Positions 55,582 through 64,000 of a DNA stretch of 64,000 nucleotides are shown here, piece by piece; the first letter of the stretch is position 1; every line of letters starts with the position of its first letter. The stretch is taken from contig NZ_CP085135.1 in the NCBI RefSeq assembly GCF_020616515.1, forward strand, positions 4,030,001-4,094,000, read 5' to 3'. Position numbers and translations under genes: made by a program. Source of the stretch: Mesorhizobium sp. PAMC28654 (GTDB taxonomy: Bacteria > Pseudomonadota > Alphaproteobacteria > Rhizobiales > Rhizobiaceae). A model generated the notes under the pieces. The model saw nothing but the letters and a program-made list of their open reading frames with translations, searched no databases and was not told the origin of the DNA.

Positions 55582-57206
55582 GCGAAAACCCCATGCAGGA
55601 ACCAGCGCGGCGGCACTTGCGGGTTGCCGTAAAGGCCTTGCCGGTAGAGCCAGTAGCGGCGGCCGTCGGTATCCTCGATGCGGAAATAATCACGGGTCGA
55701 TGTGACCGGATCGCTTGCGGCTTCACGCCACCATTCGGCGGCGATGCGTTCGGGTCCCTCGGCGCGGGTGACGCGGTAGAGCGCGCGGCGCCAGCGGAAA
55801 TTCAGTGGCGGACCCTCGGGCATTTCGGTGGCCGGCACCTCGACGGGTTCGGGCGAGCGGAAAAGCCGGATCGGCCGCTCCCGCCGAAAGACGGTCGTGG
55901 GCGCGGGCGTCGTTATCTTGTCCGGCTTTTTTGGCGGCGTGGTTTTCCGCAGCACCTCGGTGAAGGGGATCGTGGCGACGGCGTGTTCCGGCAGATGGCT
56001 TTCGACGACGACCGGCTTCAGAACCGCGCCATCGCCGAGCCGGGCGCGGATGCGGTCGGCGAATAAAGCGATATCGGCGCCATCATCGGTCACATCGCCG
56101 GCAAGGTCGGCCTGCTGCATGTCGAAGGCGGCGGTCGCCAGGACCGACAGGCGCACGAGATCAAAACCATAGCCGGCATCGATATCCTGTTCGAGCGCGG
56201 CCAGCCGTTCATGGAACAATTTCTGGATCAGCAAGGGTTCGCGCATCGGCCGCGATGTGCCCAGCGCGATGCGGCTGACGGCGCCGTCGACGCGAAAGAG
56301 CAGCAGCGCCAGCGTCCGGGCGCCCTCGCCGCGACGTTCGAGGTCACTCTTCAACGTCGTCGCCAGCATGCCAACCAGACGTTCGATCTCCTCGGTCAGG
56401 GTGACGGGCTCGGCGAGATGGCGCTCGACCGACAGTGGCGCGATGGGAAGGCGCGGCGACACCGCCTCGTCGAGACGCCCAAGCGCCTGGTCGAGACGCA
56501 AAAGCAGGGAGGCGCCAAAGCGGCGGGCAAGCGGCGCGCGGGGCGCCGCCATGACGGCGCCCGCCGTGCGCAGGCCGACGCTCTCGAGGCTGTCGCGGAT
56601 CGCCGGCTCGATGCGCAGCGCCGCCAGCGGCAAGGGCGCGAGCAGGGCTTCCTCCTCGCCGCCAGCGACGATGCGGTCGCCGGAAAATCGTGCCGCCGCC
56701 CAGGCTGCACCCGGCGTCGCGGCAAGCCCGGCGCGGACGTCAAAACCCTGATGGAAGAAGCGCGACAGGATGTCGTCCAGCATCGCGCGTTCGCCACCGA
56801 AAAGATGCGTGCAGCCGGTGACGTCGAGAAACAGGCCGTCGCTGCCGTCCAGCGCCACCAGCGGGGTGTAGCGGTCGCACCAGTCGGCAAGGCCTTCGAG
56901 CAGGCGCCGGTCGGCCTCCGGATCGGCCTCGACGATATCGATTGAGGGATGCATGGCACGCGCGTCGGCTATGCCCATGCCGCGCTTCAGGTGAAGCGTC
57001 TCAGCCCGTTCGTCGAGGGCTGAGATGCGCTGCGCGTTCCCCTGGCGATGGCTCATCACCAGTGGCGGGTGATCCGACGGCCGGGAACGCCAGGACCGCC
57101 CCAGCCGCTGCCGCAGGATCCTTTCCGCGGCGAGATGCGGAAACCACAGGGACAGAATTCTCTGTCCATTCTTTCTGGGGCCATCTTTCCTCGAAGCTGC
57201 GTTCAT
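55578..57206 (-). CDS. imuB: Y-family polymerase-like protein ImuB
   Basis: 542 residues from ATG 57206. N-terminus [21 protein letters not shown] is the ImuB hallmark, where the Y-family catalytic DxD-type acid is absent; the palm continues with [21 protein letters not shown]. ImuB is inactive as a polymerase and serves as a hub that ties DnaE2 and ImuA to the beta clamp. Remarkably, its first 206 bp lie within the 3' end of imuA in another frame. Overlaps dnaE2 by 4 bp. Confidence 0.93.
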   Translation of the reverse strand: MNAASRKDGPRKNGQRILSLWFPHLAAERILRQRLGRSWRSRPSDHPPLVMSHRQGNAQRISALDERAETLHLKRGMGIADARAMHPSIDIVEADPEADRRLLEGLADWCDRYTPLVALDGSDGLFLDVTGCTHLFGGERAMLDDILSRFFHQGFDVRAGLAATPGAAWAAARFSGDRIVAGGEEEALLAPLPLAALRIEPAIRDSLESVGLRTAGAVMAAPRAPLARRFGASLLLRLDQALGRLDEAVSPRLPIAPLSVERHLAEPVTLTEEIERLVGMLATTLKSDLERRGEGARTLALLLFRVDGAVSRIALGTSRPMREPLLIQKLFHERLAALEQDIDAGYGFDLVRLSVLATAAFDMQQADLAGDVTDDGADIALFADRIRARLGDGAVLKPVVVESHLPEHAVATIPFTEVLRKTTPPKKPDKITTPAPTTVFRRERPIRLFRSPEPVEVPATEMPEGPPLNFRWRRALYRVTRAEGPERIAAEWWREAASDPVTSTRDYFRIEDTDGRRYWLYRQGLYGNPQVPPRWFLHGVFA

Positions 57207-58017
57207 CGGGGTTCCATTCCAGTGTGAATTGTCCGGGCAAGGCCGTGCGGCTCTTGCCGATGGTGATGGTGAAGGCCGGGCGGCCGATCGAGCCGGCAAG
57301 CGGCCCGGCTATGGTCTCGCGTGCTGCCGCCGGCGCCGGCGACAGGATGAGGCGAACAGGCGCGGCCGTTGGTTCGGGCTCGGCTGCCTGCCGCAGCAGG
57401 AACACGGGGCGGCCGGCTGCCTGCGCGCGAGCGTGCAGCCGTCTTGTCGCCGTGAGATCCAGCCGTTGCGGGTTGCCGCGAATTTCGAGGATCACGGCGG
57501 CGAGCGCCGTCATCCGGGCGGCCTCCTCGGCCACCCACAGCGCATCGACCAGTTTTGGCGCCTCGGAAAACAGCAGCTGTTCCGGCTCGATGCCGAAAAG
57601 CGAATGCAGCCCCCTGGCATAGGGAAAGCCGGCCTCGCGGAAAATCTCCGATGTGCCGACCCATAGAACAGGCAGTCGCGGTCCCTGCTTGAGGATCAGG
57701 CTTATGAGCGACAAAGCGAAGCCGGCGACGGCTCCAGCGTCGCGGGTTTCAGTGCCATGGATCTCGTTCAGGGCTGACTTCGGCAGGCCGCCGCTCAAGG
57801 CGCCGTCGAGACGTGCGGCGCCGGTTTGCAGAAACGCATCCGGCGTGACCACGGCAAGGCCGCGCCGGACAAAGGTGAGATCGGTGTTGTGCGGAACATG
57901 AGTGTCAAGCGACGCGCCGGCCGGCGCCTCCAGGCGCTCGGGCAGCGTTCCCTCGATCTTCGCGATCTGGCGGCGCAGGGCAAAAACAGTATCCCGCGCC
58001 ACGGCGGTCATCGCCAT
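57001..58017 (-). CDS. imuA: SOS mutagenesis protein ImuA
   Basis: 338 residues from ATG 58017 (ATG 58011 also in frame). RecA/SulA-like fold: VTPDAFLQTGAARLDGALSGGLPKSALNEIHG in part, with a Walker-like but altered P-loop, then GPRLPVLWVGTSEIFREAGFPYARGLHSLFGI and ILEIRGNPQRLDLTATRRLH. The last 70 residues are low-complexity (basic, alanine/proline-rich) and are coded by the same DNA as the start of imuB. LexA box 24 bp upstream. Confidence 0.92.
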   Translation of the reverse strand: MAMTAVARDTVFALRRQIAKIEGTLPERLEAPAGASLDTHVPHNTDLTFVRRGLAVVTPDAFLQTGAARLDGALSGGLPKSALNEIHGTETRDAGAVAGFALSLISLILKQGPRLPVLWVGTSEIFREAGFPYARGLHSLFGIEPEQLLFSEAPKLVDALWVAEEAARMTALAAVILEIRGNPQRLDLTATRRLHARAQAAGRPVFLLRQAAEPEPTAAPVRLILSPAPAAARETIAGPLAGSIGRPAFTITIGKSRTALPGQFTLEWNPDERSFEERWPQKEWTENSVPVVSASRRGKDPAAAAGAVLAFPAVGSPATGDEPSPGERAAHLSPRRTG

Positions 58018-58041
58018 GACGGTCAGCTTCCACTCACAATT

Positions 58042-58056
58042 GTTCCTGTTATGTTC
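58042..58056. promoter_or_regulatory. LexA (SOS) box in front of imuA
   Basis: GTTC-CTGTTAT-GTTC, the alphaproteobacterial LexA motif GTTC-N7-GTTC (GAAC-N7-GAAC on the coding strand), 25-39 bp before the imuA start. LexA bound here would shut off imuA-imuB-dnaE2 until DNA damage. Confidence 0.9.
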
Positions 58057-58198
58057 CTATAGATTCCAGAGGGCACCCCAAGAGTCAAGCAGACTCATGG
58101 GGAATTTATTCCTGTCCTGGTGGCTGCAGCAGACTTGACCGTCCGGCATTTGCCGATTCCCGCGCGAAAGCCTATATGCCGGGTTCAAAGGAAAAAGC

Positions 58199-58621
58199 AT
58201 GGCCCGCATCTACAAGACCCGCACCTGGCACGACGAACTTTCGCCCTCGATGGAGGAAATGGAGTTCCTGGCGCTGGAGGCCTATGCCCATCTGCCGGAG
58301 GATTTCCGCAAGCTGACTGGCGAGATCGTCATCCAGATCACCGAATTCCCGACCGACGAGATCATGGACGACCTGTCGTTGGAAACGCCCTTCGACCTGC
58401 TCGGCCTGTTCGAGGGTCGCGGCATCGCCGAGCGCTGGAACCCGCAGACCGGCGAGGGACCGAACCGCATCACGCTCTACCGCCGCGCCATCCTCGACTA
58501 CTGGTCCGAGAACGAGGAAACGCTGGGCGACATCGTCACCCACGTGCTTATCCACGAGATCGGCCACCATTTCGGCCTGTCGGATGACGATATGGAAAAA
58601 ATCGAAGAGGCGGCTGAATAG
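58199..58621 (+). CDS. Minimal zincin-like metallopeptidase
   Basis: 140 residues. HEIGHHFGLSDDDM gives the HExxHxxGxxD zinc-binding pattern near the C-terminus (about residue 118). This matches the COG3824-type minimal zincins, cytoplasmic proteins with no signal peptide and unknown substrate. ATG 58199 follows AAAGGAAA. Acidic (SMEEMEF; DDDMEKIEEAAE). Single gene between the SOS cassette and a palindromic repeat. Confidence 0.86.
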   Translation: MARIYKTRTWHDELSPSMEEMEFLALEAYAHLPEDFRKLTGEIVIQITEFPTDEIMDDLSLETPFDLLGLFEGRGIAERWNPQTGEGPNRITLYRRAILDYWSENEETLGDIVTHVLIHEIGHHFGLSDDDMEKIEEAAE

Positions 58622-58628
58622 GCGCACA

Positions 58629-58853
58629 CCTTCGTCATCCCAGGGCGGACCGACGCAAAGCGGAGCGAAGACCCTGGGATCCATGCTGGGATGATGGTGC
58701 CGTGCTCGACGGTGCACGACAGGGCGACCATCCGTTGCGCTTTTCCTGTCGCACCAATCCTGATCCGCCGGGCTCTTTGGCCAAGGTAACGGAATGGATC
58801 CTAGGGTCTCCGCGACGTCGGTTCGCGACTGCTAAGCCCTAGGATGACGAAGG
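58629..58853. repeat. Nested intergenic palindromic repeat
   Basis: 225 bp. Outer arms CCTTCGTCATCCCAGGGC (58629-58646) and GCCCTAGGATGACGAAGG (58836-58853) match at 17 of 18 bases; inner arms CCCTGGGATCCAT (58672-58684) and ATGGATCCTAGGG (58794-58806) match at 12 of 13. Lies between the convergent zincin and DUF1737 genes. It resembles dispersed repeats of Mesorhizobium-like genomes and would fold into a long cruciform or RNA stem. Confidence 0.78.
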
Positions 58854-58873
58854 AAGGGCAGGCGCTTTGCGGC

Positions 58874-59080
58874 CTACCAGTCGCTGAGCTTTGTATCGGG
58901 CCCGTATTCCTGACCGTCGATATCCTTGACCACGGCCTGGCCGCAGCGCATGGCCTTGGCTTTCTTGTCGTAGGCGTAGGTCGGTGAGCCGAACAGGTGC
59001 CAGCCCTTGTTCAGAGCCCCCGTCACCTTGTGGCAGAAGCTGGCATCGTCCGGGCCAGTCAGAAAGCGGTAGAGTTTCAT
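58874..59080 (-). CDS. DUF1737 domain protein
   Basis: 68 residues. MKLYRFLTGPDDASFCHKVTGALNKGWHLFGSPTYAYD is the DUF1737 pattern (KGW.L.GSP); the C-terminal AMRCGQAVVKDIDG also fits. The family is small, cytoplasmic and of unknown role. 41 bp downstream of the lyase gene on the same strand. Confidence 0.85.
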   Translation of the reverse strand: MKLYRFLTGPDDASFCHKVTGALNKGWHLFGSPTYAYDKKAKAMRCGQAVVKDIDGQEYGPDTKLSDW

Positions 59081-59121
59081 CCGTCAAGTCCTGTCGTGAG
59101 TAGCACGCGCATCGGGCCCTA

Positions 59122-60018
59122 TCATGCGCCGATGGCGGCCGCCTTCGCCAGCAGTTTTTCAGCCTGCGCCAGATGCAGCCGCTCGACCATTCTGCCATTC
59201 AGCGCAATCACGCCCTTGCCGGCATTTTCTGGCAACGAAAAAGCGGCCTTCACCGCGCGTGCCTCGATCACGGCTTCGGCCGATGGGGCAAAGGCATTGT
59301 TCGCGGCTTCGATCTGAGCGGGATGGATGAGGGTCTTGCCGTCGAAACCCATGGCGGCGGCTTCCGCGCATTCGCGTGCAAAAGCATCGAGGTCGCGAAA
59401 ATCGTTGAAGACGCCATCGAGCACGTCGAGGCCACCAGCGCGCGCCGCCAGCACCATCTGCATCAGCCAAGGCACGAGGTAACGCCGGTCAGGCGTCGCC
59501 AGCACGCCGGTGTCTTTCACCAGGTCATTCGTTCCGGCAACGAAACAAGCCAGCCGGGAAGCCGGGTCGCGGCCGAGCTCAGCGATAGTTCCGATGTTGA
59601 GCATCGCCTTGGGTGTCTCTATCATCACCCATAATTTCACGTCGTCCGGCGCAAGACTGTCGTCGAGCGCGTCGCCAGCTTCCAGAATGTCGCGCGGCGT
59701 GTTGACCTTGGGCAAAAGGATACCGTCGGGCAGGCAACTTGCCGCTGCCAGCAAATCATCCGCGCCCCGTTCGCTGGAGAGGGCATTGATGCGCACGATC
59801 ATCTCGCAGCGTCGGCCAAAGTGGTTGGCAACTGGGCGATTGGCGAAGATGCCCGCCAGTTTTTCGCGCGCGGAAACCTTGTCGGCCTGGGCGATACCGT
59901 CTTCCAGATCGATGATGACTACGTCGCAGGAAAGCCGCGCGATCTTGGCCAGCGCCTTGTCGTTCGAGGCCGGGACGTAGAGCACCGAGCGGCGCGGGCG
60001 GTAGGTGTCGGTTGTCAT
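59122..60018 (-). CDS. HpcH/HpaI-family CoA-ester lyase (CitE-like)
   Basis: 298 residues from ATG 60018. TIM-barrel motifs: RRSVLYVPASNDKAL, VVIIDLEDGIAQADK (metal/acid residues), MIVRINAL, ILLPKVN, WVMIETPKAMLN (metal glutamate) and FVAGTNDLVKD. The family covers citrate lyase beta subunit, malyl-CoA and methylmalyl-CoA lyases and malyl-CoA thioesterase. Without the alpha and gamma citrate lyase genes, it is not a citrate lyase; cleavage or hydrolysis of a malyl-CoA-like ester is more likely. Confidence 0.86.
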   Translation of the reverse strand: MTTDTYRPRRSVLYVPASNDKALAKIARLSCDVVIIDLEDGIAQADKVSAREKLAGIFANRPVANHFGRRCEMIVRINALSSERGADDLLAAASCLPDGILLPKVNTPRDILEAGDALDDSLAPDDVKLWVMIETPKAMLNIGTIAELGRDPASRLACFVAGTNDLVKDTGVLATPDRRYLVPWLMQMVLAARAGGLDVLDGVFNDFRDLDAFARECAEAAAMGFDGKTLIHPAQIEAANNAFAPSAEAVIEARAVKAAFSLPENAGKGVIALNGRMVERLHLAQAEKLLAKAAAIGA

Positions 60019-60305
60019 GCCCGATCTATGCCGTTTGATGCCGGTAGAGGCAAGCCGTCTCCAGCGCTGCACGAAAACTGCATAAAAGTCCCGAAAACCT
60101 CCTAGGCTTTGTCCCGCCGTCCGCACGTCCGCCTGTCAAACCAGCGGCATGCAAGAGACACGAAACCCCCGCTGGTCCCTGCCCTCCCGCCTCCGCAATG
60201 ACGGTTGGTGGCTCGGCGATGCGCATGTGCGGCGGCAACCCTTATCCCTTTTGCCCGCAAGAGACCGCCGACGATCCGGCTGGACGCCATCAGGAAGGCC
60301 CGGCC

Positions 60306-61766
60306 ATGACGTCGTTCTTCACTGCCGCACCAAGCTATTGCAGCCGCTTCGGCGCCGCCGTCTTGCTGGTCGTGCTGGCGGATTTCCTCTTCTACGGCCA
60401 GCCCGCCGGCATCACGGTTTTCCTGTTCGCCATCCTGATTGCCGGTGCGGTCGTGGCCGTGCATCCCACCGCCTTCAGCAGTGGCAGGGTCTGGGTCAGG
60501 CCAGCCGCCCTGTTCGTCGCGCTGCTGCCACTTGCCGAAAATGTCAGCCCGCTGTCCGTTTCGATCGCGCTTGTGGCCTTGGCCATCTTCGCGCTTTCGC
60601 TGGCCGGCCGGTTGCGAAACCGGATCGGCCGTATTGCCGGCCAGATCGTGCTGTTCCTGCTGGCCGCGCCGTTCCGGTTCATGCGCGATTTCATCCGCTG
60701 GCGAAAGGCGGCGCGGCGGATCGGCCGGCGCCGTATCCGCTTTGCGACCGTTGCCGTCTGGGTGATGCCGCTGACGCTTGGCGCCATCTTCCTCGCTCTG
60801 TTTGGCGCCGCCAATCCGGTCATCGAATATTGGCTGTCGCTGATCGATCTCATGAAGCTGCTGGATCTGATCCAGCTTGCGCGGATTGCCTTCTGGCTGT
60901 TCGTGCTTGCCGGCGTCTGGGTCTTCCTGCGGCCACGCCTGCCCCGCTTTCCGCGCCGCCTTGCACGCCTGGGGCGAGGCCTCGCCGGTGCCCAGCCGGC
61001 GACCAATCCAGAAAGGCATGTCGTCGAAGACGTGCTGTTCGGCAAACCCGCCATCCTGCGTGCGCTCGTTGTCTTCAACATCCTGTTTGCGGTGCAGACC
61101 GGGCTCGATGCCGCATATCTGTGGGCCGGCATCGCGCTGCCCGACGGGCTGACCTATGCCGTCTATGCGCATCGCGGCGCCTATCCGCTGATCGTCACCG
61201 CGTTGCTCGCCGCCGGCTTCGTGCTGGCGGCGCTGCGTCCGGGCAGCGAGACGTCCGCTGATCCCCTTATCCGCAGGCTGGTCTATGCCTGGGTGACGCA
61301 GAACATCGTGCTGGTCATCTCCTCGATCCTGCGGCTCGACCTTTATATCGGCGTCTATTCGCTGACCTACTGGCGCGTCGCCGCCTTCGTCTGGATGGGG
61401 CTGGTGGCGGCGGGACTTGCCTTGATCATCGCCCGCATCGCGCTTGGCAAACCCAATACGTGGCTGCTATCCGCCAATCTTCTGACGCTTTCGGCGACGC
61501 TCTATGCCTGCTGTTTCATCAACTTCGCGACGCTGATCGCCAACTACAATGTTGACCATTCCCTTGAGATGACAGGACAGGGCATCCCACTCGACGCCTG
61601 GTATCTCCGTGCGCTTGGCCCGGCCGCGTTTCCGGCCCTTGATCGCTTCCTCGATCATCAGCGGCGCACGGTTGCCGCCGGTGATCGGGTCTTCAGCGAA
61701 CTCTTTGTAGAGCATGAAAGCGACAAGGGTTCGTATCGTATCCTGCAACAGAACTGGCGGGTCTGA
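60306..61766 (+). CDS. DUF4173-family multispanning membrane protein
   Basis: 486 residues from ATG 60306 (AGGAAGG at 60291). About eleven hydrophobic segments, with a basic cytoplasmic loop (RWRKAARRIGRRRIRF) and a conserved aromatic core (VYAHRGAYPLIVTALLAAGF; SSILRLDLYIGVYSLTYWRVAAFVWMGL, in parts) that marks the DUF4173 domain. A soluble C-terminal tail ends in YRILQQNWRV. Function unknown. It is followed at 96 bp by a two-component system on the same strand, which suggests a link to envelope sensing. Confidence 0.82.
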   Translation: MTSFFTAAPSYCSRFGAAVLLVVLADFLFYGQPAGITVFLFAILIAGAVVAVHPTAFSSGRVWVRPAALFVALLPLAENVSPLSVSIALVALAIFALSLAGRLRNRIGRIAGQIVLFLLAAPFRFMRDFIRWRKAARRIGRRRIRFATVAVWVMPLTLGAIFLALFGAANPVIEYWLSLIDLMKLLDLIQLARIAFWLFVLAGVWVFLRPRLPRFPRRLARLGRGLAGAQPATNPERHVVEDVLFGKPAILRALVVFNILFAVQTGLDAAYLWAGIALPDGLTYAVYAHRGAYPLIVTALLAAGFVLAALRPGSETSADPLIRRLVYAWVTQNIVLVISSILRLDLYIGVYSLTYWRVAAFVWMGLVAAGLALIIARIALGKPNTWLLSANLLTLSATLYACCFINFATLIANYNVDHSLEMTGQGIPLDAWYLRALGPAAFPALDRFLDHQRRTVAAGDRVFSELFVEHESDKGSYRILQQNWRV

Positions 61767-61862
61767 AGCTTTCGCGATTGGCGGCTGCTTGCCTATCTCG
61801 ACAGGAGAGCCCACGCTCGTGTTACTGACGTTTCCGAACCTTACATGCGGGACCGCTGACCC

Positions 61863-62555
61863 ATGCCGCATCACATTCTCGTCGCCGATGACGATCCGCA
61901 TATCCGCGAAGTGATCTGCTTCGCGCTGGAAAAGGCCGGCATGAAAACGCAGGGGGTGGCCGACGGTGCTGCTGCCCTGCAGGCGGTCGAACGCTGCGCA
62001 CCCGATCTCATCGTGCTCGACATCGGCATGCCCGAAATGGACGGGCTGGAGGTCTGCCGGCGGCTGCGGCAGCGATCCGATGTGCCGGTGCTGTTCCTGT
62101 CCGCGCGCGACGAGGAGATCGACCGCATTCTCGGCCTCGAAATGGGTGGCGACGACTATGTGACCAAACCGTTCAGCCCGCGCGAGCTGGTCGCCCGCGT
62201 CAACGTCATCCTGCGGCGCGCCCGCCCAATACCGCCCGAACAAACCGACGACAGGCAGTTCGCGCATGGCAAGCTTGCTTTGGCGCCGGCCAGCCATGCC
62301 GCCAGCTTCGACGGCAAGCCGCTTGCCCTGACGGCAATCGAGTTCTCGATCCTCAGGGGGTTCCTGGCGCGGCCCACCCATGTGCTCGACCGCGACATGG
62401 TGATGGCCAATGCCTATGCCACCAACATCCATGTCGCCGACCGCACCGTCGACAGCCATATCCGCAACATCCGCGCCAAGCTGGCGGCGGCGGGTTGCCT
62501 CGATGCCATCGAGACCGTGCATGGCGTTGGCTTCCGGCTTGGCCGATGCGGCTGA
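61863..62555 (+). CDS. OmpR-family response regulator (CreB-like)
   Basis: 230 residues. Receiver with DDD near the N-terminus, phosphoacceptor aspartate in LIVLDIGMPEMDG and lysine in VTKPFSP; winged helix with DRTVDSHIRNIRAKL and TVHGVGFRLG at the C-terminus. Stop overlaps the kinase start by 10 bp. Confidence 0.94.
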   Translation: MPHHILVADDDPHIREVICFALEKAGMKTQGVADGAAALQAVERCAPDLIVLDIGMPEMDGLEVCRRLRQRSDVPVLFLSARDEEIDRILGLEMGGDDYVTKPFSPRELVARVNVILRRARPIPPEQTDDRQFAHGKLALAPASHAASFDGKPLALTAIEFSILRGFLARPTHVLDRDMVMANAYATNIHVADRTVDSHIRNIRAKLAAAGCLDAIETVHGVGFRLGRCG

Positions 62556-64000
62556 CGACGAGCCACAGATGGATTGGCCGCAAATGGCGGCCGCGCCTGG
62601 CCACGGTCGTCGTCGCCATCCTGATCCTGGTGATGGCCTTGCCGCTGGTCGGCCTGTTCTTCTTCCGCCTCTACGAAAACCAGCTGATCCGCCAGACCGA
62701 GGCGGAGCTGATTGCACAAGGTGCGGCCATCGCCGCCATCTATGCTCGGGATGTGCGCGATGCCGGCATTTCCACAGACAAGCTCGGCGCGCCGATGCCT
62801 GCCAGCCGGGGCAATGTGAACTACCCCTACCTGCCGATCGAGCCTAGCCTCGATCTTGCCTCGGACGCTATCCTGCCGACCCGGTCCGCAGGGCAGGCAG
62901 CAACCATCGATCCCGCTTTCGCGGCGATCGGCGCGCGCCTGTCCGGCATTCTAGACGCCACGCAGAAAACCACGCTTGCCGGCTTCCGGCTGCTCGACCC
63001 CAGGGGCGTCGTGATTGCCGGCCGCGATGAAGTCGGGCAGTCGCTGGCTGAGGTCCCGGAGGTGCAAGAAGCGCTTGCCGGACGCTATGCCAGCGAACTC
63101 AGGCTGCGGATCCCCGACCAGCCGACACCGCCGCTCTATTCGGTCAGCCGTGGCACCAGGGTGCGGGTCTTCGTCGCCATGCCGGCGGTCGTCGACGGTC
63201 ATGTCGCCGGCGTGGTCTATGTGTCGCGGACGCCCAACAACATCGTCAAGCATCTCTATGGCGAACGCGGCAAGGTGACGGCGGCGGCGATCGCCATCCT
63301 CGGCGGCACGCTGCTCATCGGCCTGGTGTTCCTGCGCACCGTCAGCCGGCCGATCTATGCGCTGATCGACCGCACCCAGCGCATCGCCGCCGGCGAGCGC
63401 GACGCGATCAGGCCGCTCGACCACCACGGCACGCGCGAGATGGCGGAGCTGTCGGCCGCCTTCCTCGACATGGCCGAAAAACTGCAGGCGCGGTCCGACA
63501 GCATCCAGACCTTCGCCACCCATGTCTCGCACGAGCTCAAATCACCACTGACGGCAATCCAGGGCGCGGCCGAGCTGCTGCGCGATTCCGGGGCGGCGAT
63601 GGACGATGCGGAGCGGCGGCGCTTTTCCAACAACATCGTCACCGATGCGGGGCGTCTCAATCTGCTGGTCCGTCGCCTGCTCGACTTGGCGCGTGCCGAA
63701 AACCGCGCTCCAAGTGGTGAAATCACCTCGATCAGCGCGGCGCTCCCTGTCGACAGCCGGCTGGCGGTTCGCGTCGAGGCCGGCGGCGATACCAGCCTGC
63801 GCATGTCCACCGAGAACGCGGCGATCGTGCTCACCAATCTCATCGACAATTCGGCTAGGCACGGCGCGACGCTGGTTTCGATCACCACGACGAGTATCGA
63901 CGGCAAGGCGCGCATCCTGATCGATGACGACGGCGCCGGCATTTCGCCCAGCAACCGGGCGCGAATCTTCGAACCGTTCTTCACCACGCGCCGCGAATCC
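62546..64000 (+). CDS. Sensor histidine kinase (CreC-like), truncated by window end
   Basis: 485 codons are visible from ATG 62546 with no stop before the window ends, so the last part of the catalytic domain is outside. First membrane segment about residues 19-42 (TVVVAILILVMALPLVGLFFF), a periplasmic sensor of about 200 residues with a cache-like FRLLDPRGVVIAGRDEVG motif, a second membrane segment near 250, HAMP, H-box THVSHELKSPLTAIQG, N-box NLIDNSARHG and G1 DDDGAGI, followed by an F-box FEPFFT. Partner of the regulator just upstream, overlapping its stop. Confidence 0.92.
   Translation, partial: MRLTTSHRWIGRKWRPRLATVVVAILILVMALPLVGLFFFRLYENQLIRQTEAELIAQGAAIAAIYARDVRDAGISTDKLGAPMPASRGNVNYPYLPIEPSLDLASDAILPTRSAGQAATIDPAFAAIGARLSGILDATQKTTLAGFRLLDPRGVVIAGRDEVGQSLAEVPEVQEALAGRYASELRLRIPDQPTPPLYSVSRGTRVRVFVAMPAVVDGHVAGVVYVSRTPNNIVKHLYGERGKVTAAAIAILGGTLLIGLVFLRTVSRPIYALIDRTQRIAAGERDAIRPLDHHGTREMAELSAAFLDMAEKLQARSDSIQTFATHVSHELKSPLTAIQGAAELLRDSGAAMDDAERRRFSNNIVTDAGRLNLLVRRLLDLARAENRAPSGEITSISAALPVDSRLAVRVEAGGDTSLRMSTENAAIVLTNLIDNSARHGATLVSITTTSIDGKARILIDDDGAGISPSNRARIFEPFFTTRRES

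Noticed and set aside
59122..60018. Citrate lyase beta subunit (CitE)
   Set aside because: No citD, citF or citC genes adjoin it; single-gene HpcH/HpaI proteins have other CoA-ester activities.

Overview
The window is GC-rich (third-codon G/C, frequent GTG/TTG starts) and reads as chromosomal DNA of an alphaproteobacterium of the order Rhizobiales, most probably Mesorhizobium or a close relative. Signs are the parB/holA end-to-end pair, a LexA box of the alphaproteobacterial type (GTTC-N7-GTTC) in front of an imuA-imuB-dnaE2 cassette, many periplasmic-binding-protein ABC systems, RpiR/LysR/Lrp/MocR regulators, and several families of intergenic palindromic repeats of the kind scattered through rhizobial genomes. 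I see no insertion sequence, prophage, CRISPR array or rRNA. One tRNA (Gly-GCC) is present.

Layout. 0-8.5 kb: end of parB, holA, a complete branched-chain 2-oxoacid dehydrogenase operon (E1alpha, E1beta, E2, E3), then a saccharopine dehydrogenase-family gene divergent from an Lrp/AsnC regulator. 8.6-11.6 kb: a surface-polysaccharide operon (a 49-residue membrane peptide, a GT39 integral-membrane glycosyltransferase and a GT2-GtrA fusion) preceded by an 18-bp perfect palindrome. 11.6-14.9 kb: a two-component system with a COG4705 membrane protein and a small secreted protein. 15.3-25.0 kb: one long minus-strand operon joining an ADP-forming acyl-CoA synthetase, an acyl-CoA dehydrogenase, a Pot-type ABC importer and a FAD-dependent amine/amino-acid oxidase, with a LysR gene upstream. 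25.1-31.6 kb: a C39-like cysteine peptidase homologue, a TonB-dependent receptor and a three-gene FecBCD-type ABC importer.

31.7-43.0 kb: a catabolic region (NTF2-like protein, RidA, COG3964 amidohydrolase, NTF2-FMO fusion, RpiR regulator, NitT/TauT-type ABC importer, Gfo/Idh/MocA oxidoreductase, amidase). Two candidate operators link RidA to the RpiR intergenic region. 43.3-49.0 kb: a cluster resembling a stripped-down ectoine (ehu/eut) locus: M24 hydrolase, two permeases, binding protein, Asp/Glu racemase and divergent MocR regulator, with no ATPase gene. 49.1-52.2 kb: housekeeping genes (tRNA-Gly, ProXp-ala-type deacylase, CnoX/YbbN, LON-domain protein, Trm112-like protein). 52.3-58.1 kb: the SOS mutagenesis cassette. 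58.2-64 kb: minimal zincin, DUF1737 protein, HpcH/HpaI lyase, DUF4173 membrane protein and an OmpR-type regulator with its histidine kinase, which runs off the window end.

Most genes fit known families. The parts least explained by known biology are the RpiR-linked RidA/amidohydrolase/FMO/amidase region, the acyl-CoA/Pot operon, the ehu/eut-like remnant and the C39-like/TonB pair. Function there is inferred from families and neighbours only.
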